A stretch of DNA of 64,000 bases, from assembly GCA_902802795.1 (NCBI GenBank), contig CADCNI010000005.1:44124-108123 (forward strand). Reading direction: 5' to 3'. Under the pieces are notes generated by a model. The model saw only the letters and a program-made list of their open reading frames with translations, was not told the origin of the DNA and searched no databases. This DNA is from an uncultured Ruminococcus sp. (GTDB lineage: Bacteria > Bacillota > Clostridia > Oscillospirales > Acutalibacteraceae). Made by a program: the position numbers and the translations under genes. Positions 17,883 through 26,888 of the stretch are shown piece by piece (position 1 is the stretch's first letter; each line of letters begins with the position of its first letter).

Positions 17883-18950
17883 ATGGAAAATAACAACAAT
17901 CTGCCCACGATTGCGGAGGCAGTCGGCAACGCTGTGAATGACATCAAGGTGCCGTCTGTGGATTCGATCGGAGAAATGCCGACGGTGGAGCTTCCCTCTG
18001 TGGACGCTGTCAATCCCGCAGCGCCGACCCCTGTTCAGACAGCGCAGGCCGATCAGTCGGCACAGCCTGTCCAGGTGTCCCCGCCTGTGCAGCCGACCGC
18101 TCCGACCTACACGCAGCCGACTGCTTCGACCTACACGCAGCCGACTGCTTCGACCTACACGCAGCCGACCGCGCAGGCCTATACGCTGCCGACCGCGCAG
18201 GCCTATACGCTGCCCGCAACAAACTATCAGATTCCCGTACAAAACAATAACAAGCGCTCTGCCGGTCAGATCGTTTCTCTGGTTATCGGGATTGTGCTGA
18301 CGGTGTTGTTCGGCTTTTTCACATTCTGCGTTGCAATCGTTGACATCGACACCTATAATAAGCTGGGTGAAGTGGATGTGGAATTGGGCGTTTACATTGT
18401 TCTGGGTATTCCGCTGCTGATAGGCATCCTGCTGATTGTTCTGGGCGCGAGAAAGAAGAATCAGGCGGTTCCCGCTTCGACGGCCGCATATGCGCCTCCT
18501 GTCGCCACGGGTTATGCGGCGCCGACCGCACAGGGATATACTGTTCCCACCGCGACGACTCCTGCCGCGACGATTCCCACTGCGACGGCTCCTGTTTCGG
18601 GAACGGTATCCGATACGGCGCCGCAGACGCTTCCGACGGCTGCGCCTGTCACCACTACTGCCGATTACCAGTATGCCGCTACCGCAATGATCGGGGACGA
18701 TACCGAAAAGGTAGCCCGCAAGAGCGCCCGTAATTCGGGTCTTCTCGCCATCGGCTGCATCGTGATCATGTGGGTGCTGGTGTTTGCCCTCGATCTGCTG
18801 TCATGGTATCTGCTGATTATTCCGTTTGTTCTCTCGTTCCGCGCCATTAAAACCTGTGTGAAATCGCCCGCAGGTTGGTTTGGCATGGTGCTTTCGGTTT
18901 TGTCAACGATCCTGCTGATCCTTCTTATCATCGCAGCGCATACGATGTAA
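17883..18950 (+). CDS. Membrane protein with Pro/Thr-rich repeats, unknown function
   Basis: The 355-residue product has an N-terminal Pro/Thr/Ala/Gln-rich low-complexity half containing five 8-residue repeats of the form PTAxxYTx (about residues 71-110). Two TM segments follow (about 126-148 and 160-182). A second low-complexity Pro/Ala/Thr linker comes next (about 190-262), and then two more TM segments at the C-terminus (about 285-310 and 325-350). The last domain resembles short two-helix DUF4190-like modules, but this is weak. AAGGATG precedes the ATG by 8 bp. Function is not inferred. Confidence 0.8.
   Translation: MENNNNLPTIAEAVGNAVNDIKVPSVDSIGEMPTVELPSVDAVNPAAPTPVQTAQADQSAQPVQVSPPVQPTAPTYTQPTASTYTQPTASTYTQPTAQAYTLPTAQAYTLPATNYQIPVQNNNKRSAGQIVSLVIGIVLTVLFGFFTFCVAIVDIDTYNKLGEVDVELGVYIVLGIPLLIGILLIVLGARKKNQAVPASTAAYAPPVATGYAAPTAQGYTVPTATTPAATIPTATAPVSGTVSDTAPQTLPTAAPVTTTADYQYAATAMIGDDTEKVARKSARNSGLLAIGCIVIMWVLVFALDLLSWYLLIIPFVLSFRAIKTCVKSPAGWFGMVLSVLSTILLILLIIAAHTM
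18093..18212 (+). repeat. 24-bp in-frame tandem repeat, five units
   Basis: Five contiguous 24-bp units begin at 18093, 18117, 18141, 18165 and 18189. Units 2 and 3 are identical and units 4 and 5 are identical, which indicates recent slippage. All keep the reading frame and encode PTAxxYT(Q/L). Confidence 0.95.
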
Positions 18951-18959
18951 TAACATTCT

Positions 18960-19005
18960 GTCGCTTCGCTTCGCGTCTTTGATGTGAAACGGGGCGACTT
19001 TTTTT
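18960..19005 (+). terminator. Rho-independent terminator
   Basis: A 9-bp stem (GTCGCTTCG at 18960-18968 with CGGGGCGAC at 18990-18998, two G-T pairs) is followed by seven T residues. Confidence 0.75.
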
Positions 19006-19060
19006 GGTGAGGAAGAGCGAAATTAAAAATAAAAAAGTTGAAAAATTTATAAAACATCGC

Positions 19061-19089
19061 TTTACTTTTTGTAGATTATTGTGTATTAT
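19061..19089 (+). promoter_or_regulatory. Possible pyk promoter
   Basis: TTTACT (19061-19066) and TATTAT (19084-19089) are separated by 17 bp, about 90 bp before the pyk ATG. Matches are moderate. Confidence 0.45.
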
Positions 19090-19180
19090 ATATACTGTAT
19101 GGAGTGCGAATGGCTCTTGAAAAAATCAGAGCGTGTTTTTTATATGAAATGACAGGCTCAGGAAAAGGTTGGTAATACTT

Positions 19181-20935
19181 ATGAGAAAAACAAAAATCAT
19201 CTGCACGCTGGGACCCGCCACTGACAACGGGGATATTCTCCGTCAGCTCATGCTGGGCGGCATGAATGTCTGCCGTTTCAATTTCAGCCACGGCGACCAT
19301 CCCAGCCACAAAAAGCGCCTTGACGCGGTGATTGCGCTGCGTGAGGAACTGGGTCTGCCGATCGCCACCCTGCTGGATACCAAAGGCCCTGAAATCCGCA
19401 CCGGCACCTTTGAACCCTCCAAGGTGGAATTGGTACAGGGGCAGAAATTCACCCTCACCACCAAGGATATCGTGGGCAGCAGCAATATTTCTTCTATTTC
19501 CTTCGCAGGACTGCCCAAGGACGTCAAGCAGGGGCAGCGCATTCTGATTGACGACGGTCTGATCGAACTGACGGTGGATTCCGTTACCGAAACGGAAATC
19601 TTCTGTACCGTGGTCAACGGCGGCACCGTCTCCAACAACAAGGGCATCAATGTCCCCGGCGTGCGGCTTTCCATGCCTTACCTGAGCGAACGCGATATTT
19701 CCGATATCATGTTCGGCGTGCAGTGCGACTATGATTTTATCGCCGCGTCCTTTGTCAGAAGCGCGGACGACGTGATGCAGATTCGCGCGCTTCTCGACAA
19801 GCTGCACTGCAATACCATTAAAATCATTTCCAAAATAGAGAATGCGGAAGGCGTGAAGAATATCGACGAGATTCTCCGCGTGTCCGACGGCATTATGGTC
19901 GCCCGCGGCGACCTCGGCGTAGAAATTCCGTTGCAGGAAATCCCGATTATTCAGAAGAAACTGATCGATCAGGCGTATAAAGCGGGCAAGATGGTCATCA
20001 CCGCCACCCAGATGCTCGACAGCATGATGAAGAATCCCCGCCCGACCCGTGCGGAATCCACTGACGTGGCGAATGCCATTTATGACGGTACCAGCGCGAT
20101 CATGCTCTCCGGCGAGACGGCGGCGGGCAAGTACCCCGTAGAATCGCTGCTCACTATGGCGAAGATTGCGGAGCGCACGGAGTCCGACATCAACTATGCG
20201 GGCGGTTTCAAGAGTACCATCGGCAAGCTGGAAAACGACGACGTGACGGGCGCGATTTCGCACGCCACCGTGACCACTGCCATTGACCTGAACGCCAAGG
20301 CCATCATCACCGTTACCAAGGGAGGCGGTACCGCGCGCCAGATCAGCAAGCACCGTCCGCCCTGTCCCATCATCGGCTGCACCCCTGACAAAAAGGTTAT
20401 GCGTCAGCTCAATCTTTCGTGGGGTGTTACGCCGCTGCTCATTCCCGAAAAGCAGAGCACCGACGAACTGTTTGACTGCTCGGCCAAGGCCGCGGAACAG
20501 GCGGGACTCATTCAGTCAGGCGATCTGACGGTTATCACCGCAGGCGTGCCGATCGGCGTATCCGGTACCACCAATCTGCTCAAGGTTCATCTGACAGGTA
20601 ATATTCTGGTTTCCGGCAAAGGCATCGGGGACGGCAAAGTCTGCTCCAAAATGTGCGTCGCCAAGACAGAAGAGCAGATTGCGGAGGAATTTGACAACGG
20701 CGATATCATCGTTGTGCCGCAGACCAGCAACCGTCTGTTGCCCTTTATGCGCAAGGCACGCGCGATTGTCACCGAATCGGCCGGTATGAACACGCACGCG
20801 GCGATTGTCGGCATGACGCTGGGCATTCCCGTGCTGACGGGCTGCAAGAATGCCACCGATATTCTCAAAAACGGCACCACTGTCGTGGTGGACGCGGAAA
20901 AGGGCATCGTGTACAGCGGCGACAGAATCAACTGA
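19181..20935 (+). CDS. pyk: Pyruvate kinase with C-terminal PEP-utiliser-like extension
   Basis: It converts PEP and ADP to pyruvate and ATP, the last step of glycolysis. TKIICTLGP at the start, FNFSHG, the active-site MVARGDLGVEIP and TRAESTDVANAIYDG are present. The 584-residue length includes the extra C-terminal domain of Bacillus-type enzymes (about 475-584), with ESAGMNTHAAIVG resembling the phosphohistidine domain of PEP-utilising enzymes. ATG 19181 is the family start. A perfect ribosome site is lacking, but AAAGG lies upstream. Confidence 0.96.
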   Translation: MRKTKIICTLGPATDNGDILRQLMLGGMNVCRFNFSHGDHPSHKKRLDAVIALREELGLPIATLLDTKGPEIRTGTFEPSKVELVQGQKFTLTTKDIVGSSNISSISFAGLPKDVKQGQRILIDDGLIELTVDSVTETEIFCTVVNGGTVSNNKGINVPGVRLSMPYLSERDISDIMFGVQCDYDFIAASFVRSADDVMQIRALLDKLHCNTIKIISKIENAEGVKNIDEILRVSDGIMVARGDLGVEIPLQEIPIIQKKLIDQAYKAGKMVITATQMLDSMMKNPRPTRAESTDVANAIYDGTSAIMLSGETAAGKYPVESLLTMAKIAERTESDINYAGGFKSTIGKLENDDVTGAISHATVTTAIDLNAKAIITVTKGGGTARQISKHRPPCPIIGCTPDKKVMRQLNLSWGVTPLLIPEKQSTDELFDCSAKAAEQAGLIQSGDLTVITAGVPIGVSGTTNLLKVHLTGNILVSGKGIGDGKVCSKMCVAKTEEQIAEEFDNGDIIVVPQTSNRLLPFMRKARAIVTESAGMNTHAAIVGMTLGIPVLTGCKNATDILKNGTTVVVDAEKGIVYSGDRIN

Positions 20936-21039
20936 CGGATTGACAAAAAATGACGGCTGCCTGATGCTTTGGTCTTTCTCCGGATGTCCGGGCATAAAGC
21001 AGACGGCCGTTCAATAAAAATGTATAGGAGCGCTTGATC

Positions 21040-21378
21040 ATGCCTTTTATTAACACCAAAACCAATGTCCCGATTTCCAAAGCGCAGGAGATTTCCGTCA
21101 AGGAAAAACTCGGTCAGGCGATTTCGCTGCTGCCCGGCAAGAGCGAAAACTGGCTGATGGTCGGCTTTGAACCGGAATGCCCGCTGTATTTCAGGGGCAG
21201 CGACAAGGAGAAAATCGCCTTTGTCGAGGTCAAAATTTACGGCAAAGCGGCTAAACCCGCCTGTGACAAGCTGACCGCTGCCATTACCGGGATTCTCGCG
21301 CAGGAACTGGGCGTCGAGCAGGTTTACATCAAGTATGAGGAGGTCGGGATATGGGGGTTCAACGGAAGCAATTTCTGA
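21040..21378 (+). CDS. MIF/tautomerase-superfamily protein
   Basis: A 112-residue protein beginning MPFINTKTN, so that Pro is N-terminal after Met removal, as required for catalysis in the macrophage migration inhibitory factor/tautomerase family. NWLMVGFEPECPLYF and FVEVKIYGKA match the MIF strand pattern. ATG 21040 is chosen so that Pro is residue 2; AGGAG lies 9 bp upstream. It follows pyk by about 100 bp. Its substrate is not known; phenylpyruvate tautomerase activity is only the family precedent. Confidence 0.85.
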   Translation: MPFINTKTNVPISKAQEISVKEKLGQAISLLPGKSENWLMVGFEPECPLYFRGSDKEKIAFVEVKIYGKAAKPACDKLTAAITGILAQELGVEQVYIKYEEVGIWGFNGSNF

Positions 21379-21403
21379 TGGACGCTGCCTCATCGAATGC
21401 ACT

Positions 21404-22132
21404 ATGTCTGACAAATACAGAATTGTTTTGGCGGAGGAGGATTTTTCCCCCGAGGAGTGCGTTTTCATCCGCCAACTGGCGGGTTATGACGAAAACTGCC
21501 CCTCACCCGGAGCGGAACTGCGCAGGTGTCTGAACGACTATCTTGTTTTTCAGAACGATTACATCTGTGCCGCCAAGAGAATACGCACCGAACTGGAAAT
21601 ACTGGAACTTGATTACCGTATCAGGTACGATCACCGCATTATCAGGGCGATTGACGGCAGAACCAAATCGGTCAAAAGCATCTGTACCAAGCTGCAAGAA
21701 AAACAGAAGCCTCTGACGCTGGCGTCGGCTTCCGAAAATCTGACCGATATCGCGGGCATACGCGTCATCTGTCCTTATATCAGCGATATCTACGAAATAG
21801 AGAACAGGCTGCTTGCGCAGGATAGTATCAGTCTGATCAGACGTTCGGATTATATCTGTCACCCTAAGCCCAGCGGCTACCGCAGTTTGCATCTGATCGT
21901 GGGTACAACCTTGCATTCCGCTGGAAAAACGAGCCGTATTCCGGTGGAGATCCAGCTTCGCACCGTGGCGATGGATTCATGGGCCGGTCTGGAACATAAA
22001 CTGAAATACAAAAACCCTCTCGGCGTATCCGACGACGTTTCGACGGAGCTGAGCGAGTGCGCCGCCGTTATCGCGCAAACGGATGAACGGATGCAGCGGA
22101 TTTACAACTCTCTCTTTGGAAAAGAAAAATAA
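21404..22132 (+). CDS. Small alarmone synthetase (RelA/SpoT-type GTP pyrophosphokinase)
   Basis: It transfers pyrophosphate from ATP to GDP/GTP to make (p)ppGpp. The synthetase core is present without a hydrolase domain: RIRTELEILELDYR, RTKSVKSICTKL, LTDIAGIRVICPY, HPKPSGYRSLHLIV (G-loop and substrate-binding Tyr) and VEIQLRTVAMDSWAGLEHKLKYK. The 242 residues fit the YjbM/RelQ-like class. The start is uncertain: ATG 21404 gives a normal length but a weak ribosome site, while an in-frame ATG at 21335 overlaps the tautomerase gene. Confidence 0.92.
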   Translation: MSDKYRIVLAEEDFSPEECVFIRQLAGYDENCPSPGAELRRCLNDYLVFQNDYICAAKRIRTELEILELDYRIRYDHRIIRAIDGRTKSVKSICTKLQEKQKPLTLASASENLTDIAGIRVICPYISDIYEIENRLLAQDSISLIRRSDYICHPKPSGYRSLHLIVGTTLHSAGKTSRIPVEIQLRTVAMDSWAGLEHKLKYKNPLGVSDDVSTELSECAAVIAQTDERMQRIYNSLFGKEK

Positions 22133-22136
22133 AGAC

Positions 22137-22184
22137 GGCCATTGTCACGCAACGGTGAAGAAGCGTGACAATGGCTTTTTTTCG
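22137..22184 (+). terminator. Rho-independent terminator after alarmone synthetase
   Basis: A perfect 13-bp stem (GCCATTGTCACGC at 22138-22150, GCGTGACAATGGC at 22163-22175) is followed by seven T residues. Confidence 0.92.
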
Positions 22185-22236
22185 CTTATCGGTTTGTCAT
22201 CATACCGGATGACACGAATTATTTAAAAAAAAACAG

Positions 22237-22265
22237 TTGCTATCTTATTACGGAAATGGTATAAT
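22237..22265 (+). promoter_or_regulatory. Promoter for the L,D-transpeptidase operon
   Basis: TTGCTA (22237-22242), a 17-bp spacer and TATAAT (22260-22265) lie about 57 bp before the ATG at 22322. Confidence 0.8.
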
Positions 22266-22321
22266 ACCTTTTAAAGCATGTCATATTGTTTGGATTGATA
22301 CAGAGTGTGGTGACAAATTAT

Positions 22322-23941
22322 ATGAAGAAAAGCGAAAAGGTGATGGCCGGGCTGCTGGTAACGGCGGTTAGCTGTGTGTTTGTGGCCGCGTCGGTCTTTT
22401 TTGCCCTCCATTACAACGCGTGGTTTGTCAGTCCCGAAGAAAAACCGCGTGCGGCCGTGAGTCTGACGGATATTCGTGACAACAAAATCGTTCTGGATAT
22501 GGATATGGTGGAAATCAACGAGGAAGACGCCATCGCTGCCGACCTTTTTTCCGAAAAGGAACGCAATGAACGCAACCTGTACGGATTTCCTGTCGGCAAA
22601 TCACCCTATCTGATTTATGTGGAAAAGGGCGCGCATACGCTGTCGGTATTCGGAAAGGACGGCTACGGACTTTATACCCGGAGAATTTACACATGGCTGA
22701 CCGCGATCGGTACCAGCCAGCATCTTACCCCGTCCGGCACCTATCAGGTGGGAACAAAAGAAAAATGGCACGACTGGTTCGGGGAATCCTATTCACCCTA
22801 TGCCACCTGTTTTTACAAGGCCAAAAACATCTATGGCGGATTGTTCATTCACGGGCCGCTGTATAAAAAGCCGAAGTTGTCTACCGTCATGAGCGGCACG
22901 GTGCAGCAGATCGGCACCAACTGTTCGTCGGGCTGTCTGCGCACGGAATTGGAAGCGGCTTATTTCATCTATGCCATGTGTCCGGAAGGCACCATCGTCA
23001 AGATTGCGGACGGCTCTCCGCTGGGTTTTTCCGCCGATCGGAAGGTCTATGTCTATAACCAGACCATTCAGCCGACGCTGGAAAATCTGTCGGTCAATAC
23101 CATTGTTCCCGAAGCGATTGCCTTCGCGGAGGAAAGCCATACTATGAAAGTGGGAGACGTGTATCTTCCCGAGGTGCTCACCACGCCTGCCAACGCGAGA
23201 AATATTGAGGGCAAGTGGACGACCAACAATCCCTCTATCGTCAATGTGTCGGGACAGTCCATTTGGGCGGTGGGTACCGGCTCCGCCATTATTACCCTGA
23301 CCACTGACAAGGGAAATCTGACAGCTTCCATGCTGATCAATGTCGTGGTGGATGAAGTGGATACTTCGGCGGAACCTCCCAATGTCGGCGGAAAAACCGT
23401 GGTCAAGGACAAGACCGACGCCGCCGATTTCCAGCCGCTGAGTGAGAGTTTGCTGACGCTGCGTATCAACGGAAAGGAATATGCCATCAACCAGAGTGTG
23501 AAGCCTCTGCTGAAAGCGCTGGGAACGCCCAATGATTATCAGAAATGCACCAGTTGTGCTCACGCGGACAAGGGCGACGACAAGGAATACATCTACCGTT
23601 ACGACCGATTCAAACGAAACGGTCTCTGCACCATTTTCACGGTTCCGATTCTGGCGGACGGCGGCGACGCGATCTGCGAGATCAACATTCAGAATTACAT
23701 TACCGAGGATGTGGAAACCACCAAGGGCATCAAGCTCGGTTCTGCCCGGAAGGCGGTAGAAAAAGCCTATGGAACGTATTATACCGAAGAAACGGTAGAC
23801 AGCGAATCATCGTATATCCGCATGACCTATTGGGCGGGAGAGCCGAATCGGCCGGGTGTGCCGTATCTTTGCTTTACCCTTGACCCGGAGACACAGAAGG
23901 TCAAAGGGATGGGGATTTTCAGCGGAAGAAACATCGGATAA
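22322..23941 (+). CDS. L,D-transpeptidase (YkuD) with bacterial Ig-like domain
   Basis: A 539-residue exported protein. An N-terminal TM (about 9-30) anchors it. The YkuD domain (about 95-235) has LTPSGTY, H177 in FIHGPLY and catalytic C205 in GTNCSSGCLRT, used for 3-3 cross-linking of peptidoglycan or for attaching proteins to it. A Big2-like domain follows (about 255-350, GKWTTNNPSIVNVSGQ and TGSAIITLTTDKG). The C-terminal part (about 370-539) contains a CTSC motif and is not recognised. It is 24 bp upstream of an MBOAT gene and probably co-transcribed with it. Confidence 0.9.
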   Translation: MKKSEKVMAGLLVTAVSCVFVAASVFFALHYNAWFVSPEEKPRAAVSLTDIRDNKIVLDMDMVEINEEDAIAADLFSEKERNERNLYGFPVGKSPYLIYVEKGAHTLSVFGKDGYGLYTRRIYTWLTAIGTSQHLTPSGTYQVGTKEKWHDWFGESYSPYATCFYKAKNIYGGLFIHGPLYKKPKLSTVMSGTVQQIGTNCSSGCLRTELEAAYFIYAMCPEGTIVKIADGSPLGFSADRKVYVYNQTIQPTLENLSVNTIVPEAIAFAEESHTMKVGDVYLPEVLTTPANARNIEGKWTTNNPSIVNVSGQSIWAVGTGSAIITLTTDKGNLTASMLINVVVDEVDTSAEPPNVGGKTVVKDKTDAADFQPLSESLLTLRINGKEYAINQSVKPLLKALGTPNDYQKCTSCAHADKGDDKEYIYRYDRFKRNGLCTIFTVPILADGGDAICEINIQNYITEDVETTKGIKLGSARKAVEKAYGTYYTEETVDSESSYIRMTYWAGEPNRPGVPYLCFTLDPETQKVKGMGIFSGRNIG

Positions 23942-23965
23942 CGATGGAGGAGGACAGATCATAAC

Positions 23966-25387
23966 ATGGTATTCAGTTCAGCGGCTTTTTTGTTCGCTTT
24001 TTTTCCGGTTTATATCTTGATTGTGGCGTTTGTGAGACATGTCAGAATCAGCAACGCGCTGCTGCTGGTTATGAGTCTGCTGTTTTACGCGTGGGGCGAA
24101 CCGGTCTATATTCTTTTGATGCTGTTTTCGATGGCGGTTAATTTTGGGATGGCGTGGCCCGCCCGGAAATACGTTGCCAACGACTGCATTGCCAAGCGGG
24201 TGTTGCTGGGAACGGACGTTGCTTTCAATCTGGTGATGCTGGCGCTGTTCAAGTACGCCGGATTTCTGGTGTCGTCCCTTGACGCAATGCTGGGGCTTTC
24301 CGTCCCGGTGCCGCAGATTCCGCTTCCGATCGGCATTTCCTTTTTCACCTTCCAGACCATGAGTTACGTCATCGACGCTTACCGCGGGACATGCGGCGTG
24401 CAGAAGAACTTCGCGAAATTTATGCTGTATGTTTCCTTCTTCCCGCAGCTCATCGCGGGTCCCATCGTCAAGTACCACGATATCGAGCGGCAGCTCAGCG
24501 TGCGCAGCACTGATGTTTCCCGGATTGCCGGCGGAATCCGGCGCTTTATTGTGGGTCTTTCCAAAAAGATGCTGCTGGCCAATGTGTTTGGCGAAACGGT
24601 AGACCGCATTTTTGCCCTCGACAGCGGCGACCTCAATATTGTGTTGGCGTGGGCGGGCGGCATTCTCTATTGCCTGCAAATCTATTTCGATTTTTCAGGC
24701 TATTCGGATATGGCGATCGGACTCGGAAAGATGGCCGGCTTTGATTTCATGGAGAATTTCAATTATCCCTATACATCCTTCTCCATGCGCGAATTCTGGA
24801 AGAGATGGCACATTTCCCTGACCACCTGGTTTCGGGAGTACGTCTACTTTCCCCTCGGCGGCAACCGGAAGGGGAGTGTGCGCACGGGCGTGAACCGTAT
24901 GTTTGTCTTTGTGCTGACGGGGTTGTGGCACGGCGCGATGTGGACCTTTGTGGCGTGGGGCGTATTTCACGGTATTTTTCAGCTTCTCGAAACCTATGTC
25001 ATCCATCCCGAAAAGTGGAAGCACAAAGCGCTGGGCTATGTCTATGCCATGACGGTGGTGATGGTCGGATTTACCATCTTCCGCGCCGACAGCATGACCC
25101 AGGCGGGGCGGTTTTTGTGGCAGATGGTCGCGGGATTTCATTTCACCAAGATCGGCTTGCTCAATGCCTGGGGACTGCTGACATTCTACAATATCTTTAT
25201 TTTCATAGCGGCTCTGGTGGCAATGACGCCGATGGTCAAGCTCCTCGCGAATCGTTTCGCCGAAAAGTACCATGCGGGTACACTTGTCTCCTGCCTGCAA
25301 TACGGCGCGAGTCTGGTACTGTTTGCGCTGTGCGTGATGTCGCTCGCTTCGTCCACCTACAATCCGTTTATTTATTTCCGTTTCTGA
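23966..25387 (+). CDS. MBOAT-family O-acyltransferase (AlgI/DltB-like)
   Basis: A polytopic membrane acyltransferase of 473 residues. Family marks are SLLFYAWGEPVY near the start, LPIGISFFTFQTMSYVIDAYRG, FPQLIAGPIVKYHDI, NYPYTSFSMREFWKRWHISLTTWFREYVYFPLGG, and the conserved His in TGLWHGAMWTF. Such proteins pass acyl (usually acetyl) groups across the membrane onto polysaccharides. The next gene encodes an AlgX/AlgJ-like partner, the usual arrangement for polysaccharide O-acetylation. GGAGGA precedes the ATG. Confidence 0.93.
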   Translation: MVFSSAAFLFAFFPVYILIVAFVRHVRISNALLLVMSLLFYAWGEPVYILLMLFSMAVNFGMAWPARKYVANDCIAKRVLLGTDVAFNLVMLALFKYAGFLVSSLDAMLGLSVPVPQIPLPIGISFFTFQTMSYVIDAYRGTCGVQKNFAKFMLYVSFFPQLIAGPIVKYHDIERQLSVRSTDVSRIAGGIRRFIVGLSKKMLLANVFGETVDRIFALDSGDLNIVLAWAGGILYCLQIYFDFSGYSDMAIGLGKMAGFDFMENFNYPYTSFSMREFWKRWHISLTTWFREYVYFPLGGNRKGSVRTGVNRMFVFVLTGLWHGAMWTFVAWGVFHGIFQLLETYVIHPEKWKHKALGYVYAMTVVMVGFTIFRADSMTQAGRFLWQMVAGFHFTKIGLLNAWGLLTFYNIFIFIAALVAMTPMVKLLANRFAEKYHAGTLVSCLQYGASLVLFALCVMSLASSTYNPFIYFRF

Positions 25388-25405
25388 CAGGGGAGGTGCC
25401 GATAG

Positions 25406-26851
25406 ATGGAGACAGTCAAAAAAATCGCTAAGGCGGGCTATATCCTGCTGATTCTGGCGGTGTGTACCGTTCCCTTTTTGGGCATGCTGCTGGGATGGGG
25501 CAGTGAGTCCACCGAAAACCGCACGGCGGCAGGCCTTCCCGAACTTTACACCGTGACGGAACACACACAGGAGTGGAACACCGCCTACACGACGGAACTG
25601 GGGGAGTATTATTCGGAAAATTTCGGCTTCCGCCAGGAACTGGTCACAGCGTATTCGTGGCTCAATGAAAAGCTCTTTCTCCGTTCCGCCAATCCCAAGG
25701 TCACGGTCGGCAGCGACGGATGGTATTATTTCAACGAGACGATTGACGATTACGCGGGTATTTCCGCCCTGTCGGACCGCGGTATCTACCGTCTGAAAAA
25801 GACGCTCGACCTGATGAACCGTTACGCGTCGGACAACAATATTACCATGCTGTTTTTCAGCGCTCCCAATAAAAACAGCATCTATCCCGAATATATGCCC
25901 CGCTATATTCAGCATTCCAACCAGCCGAGTAATCTCGACAGGTTGAGTGACATTCTGTCGGACAGCGATTATTATATCAATGTCAAAAAAATATTGCAGG
26001 ACTCTGCCAAGGACAAATCCCGCAGCATTTACCTCAAAAATGACAGCCATTGGAATAATATCGGCGCGCTGGCCGCCTACAACGCCATGCAGGACAATCT
26101 CAACAGCCGTATTTCACATTATGATTACTGTCCCATCGACGAGAGTGGGTTAACCGTGAGCGAAACCGATACCAGCGGCGACCTGACACGAATGCTCTAC
26201 CCGTCGTTCGATCAGAAGGCTTTGCAGTATGATTTAGGATTGACCAAGGAATTTTCTTCGGATAAGCCGCTGACCGACCTGATGGCGCAGGAGATCAACA
26301 CCACCTGTCAGGGGCGTTATTACAACGCGATCTGTTATCGAGATTCCTTTTTTAACGCGCTGATTCCCATTCAGTCCAACGCGTTTGCCAAGGTGCGTTA
26401 TACCCGTCAGAACCCTTATGACCTGACGGCGGCCAAGAGCGGCAATTTCCATATCGCCGTGGTGGAGATCGTGGAGCGCAATCTGCCCGATCTTCTCAAA
26501 AATGCCCCTATTATGGACGCGTTTCAGACCGAAGCGCCGCGGATTACCCGCCGCCGATATGCGCAGCAGGACTGTCATTTTGTGGACGAAGGTAACGTGC
26601 TGGTGTTCAGCGGGGCTATCGGGGATTGGGTGGAACTCAAAGACGACAGCAATATCTATATCGAACTGCGCAGCGCGGGCGGTCAGTCGTATTTTTACGA
26701 GGCGTTTCCTATTCTGACGGATGACGCTTACGGCGACAACGGCTTTTCCCTGCGCATCAATAAGTACACCCTGCACAATGACGAATATGAAGCGTATCTG
26801 CATGTCGGCAATGAAGAACTGACCAGATACACCGAGCTGCAACTCGATTGA
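25406..26851 (+). CDS. DHHW/AlgX-like SGNH-type protein, partner of MBOAT
   Basis: A 481-residue protein with one N-terminal TM (about 10-31) and an extracytoplasmic domain. ENRTAAGLPE, SENFGFRQELV and SDGWYYFNE are typical of the DHHW/AlgX family; NDSHWNNIGALAAY holds the catalytic-type His of the SGNH-like fold and RDSFFNAL the Ser position. These proteins accept the acyl group from MBOAT membrane proteins and transfer it to an extracellular glycan. The acceptor here is unknown; no glycan synthesis cluster is visible nearby. Confidence 0.88.
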   Translation: METVKKIAKAGYILLILAVCTVPFLGMLLGWGSESTENRTAAGLPELYTVTEHTQEWNTAYTTELGEYYSENFGFRQELVTAYSWLNEKLFLRSANPKVTVGSDGWYYFNETIDDYAGISALSDRGIYRLKKTLDLMNRYASDNNITMLFFSAPNKNSIYPEYMPRYIQHSNQPSNLDRLSDILSDSDYYINVKKILQDSAKDKSRSIYLKNDSHWNNIGALAAYNAMQDNLNSRISHYDYCPIDESGLTVSETDTSGDLTRMLYPSFDQKALQYDLGLTKEFSSDKPLTDLMAQEINTTCQGRYYNAICYRDSFFNALIPIQSNAFAKVRYTRQNPYDLTAAKSGNFHIAVVEIVERNLPDLLKNAPIMDAFQTEAPRITRRRYAQQDCHFVDEGNVLVFSGAIGDWVELKDDSNIYIELRSAGGQSYFYEAFPILTDDAYGDNGFSLRINKYTLHNDEYEAYLHVGNEELTRYTELQLD

Positions 26852-26888
26852 TTTTGAAAATGCTTGATTTTGAGAGAGGAAGATTCAA

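Noticed and set aside
18093-18212. CRISPR or regulatory repeat
   Set aside because: The 24-bp units are contiguous, in frame and encode an octapeptide within a membrane protein.
26852-26888. T-box for trpS
   Set aside because: Only 37 bp separate trpS from the gene before it and no GGTGGTACCGCG-like core is present.
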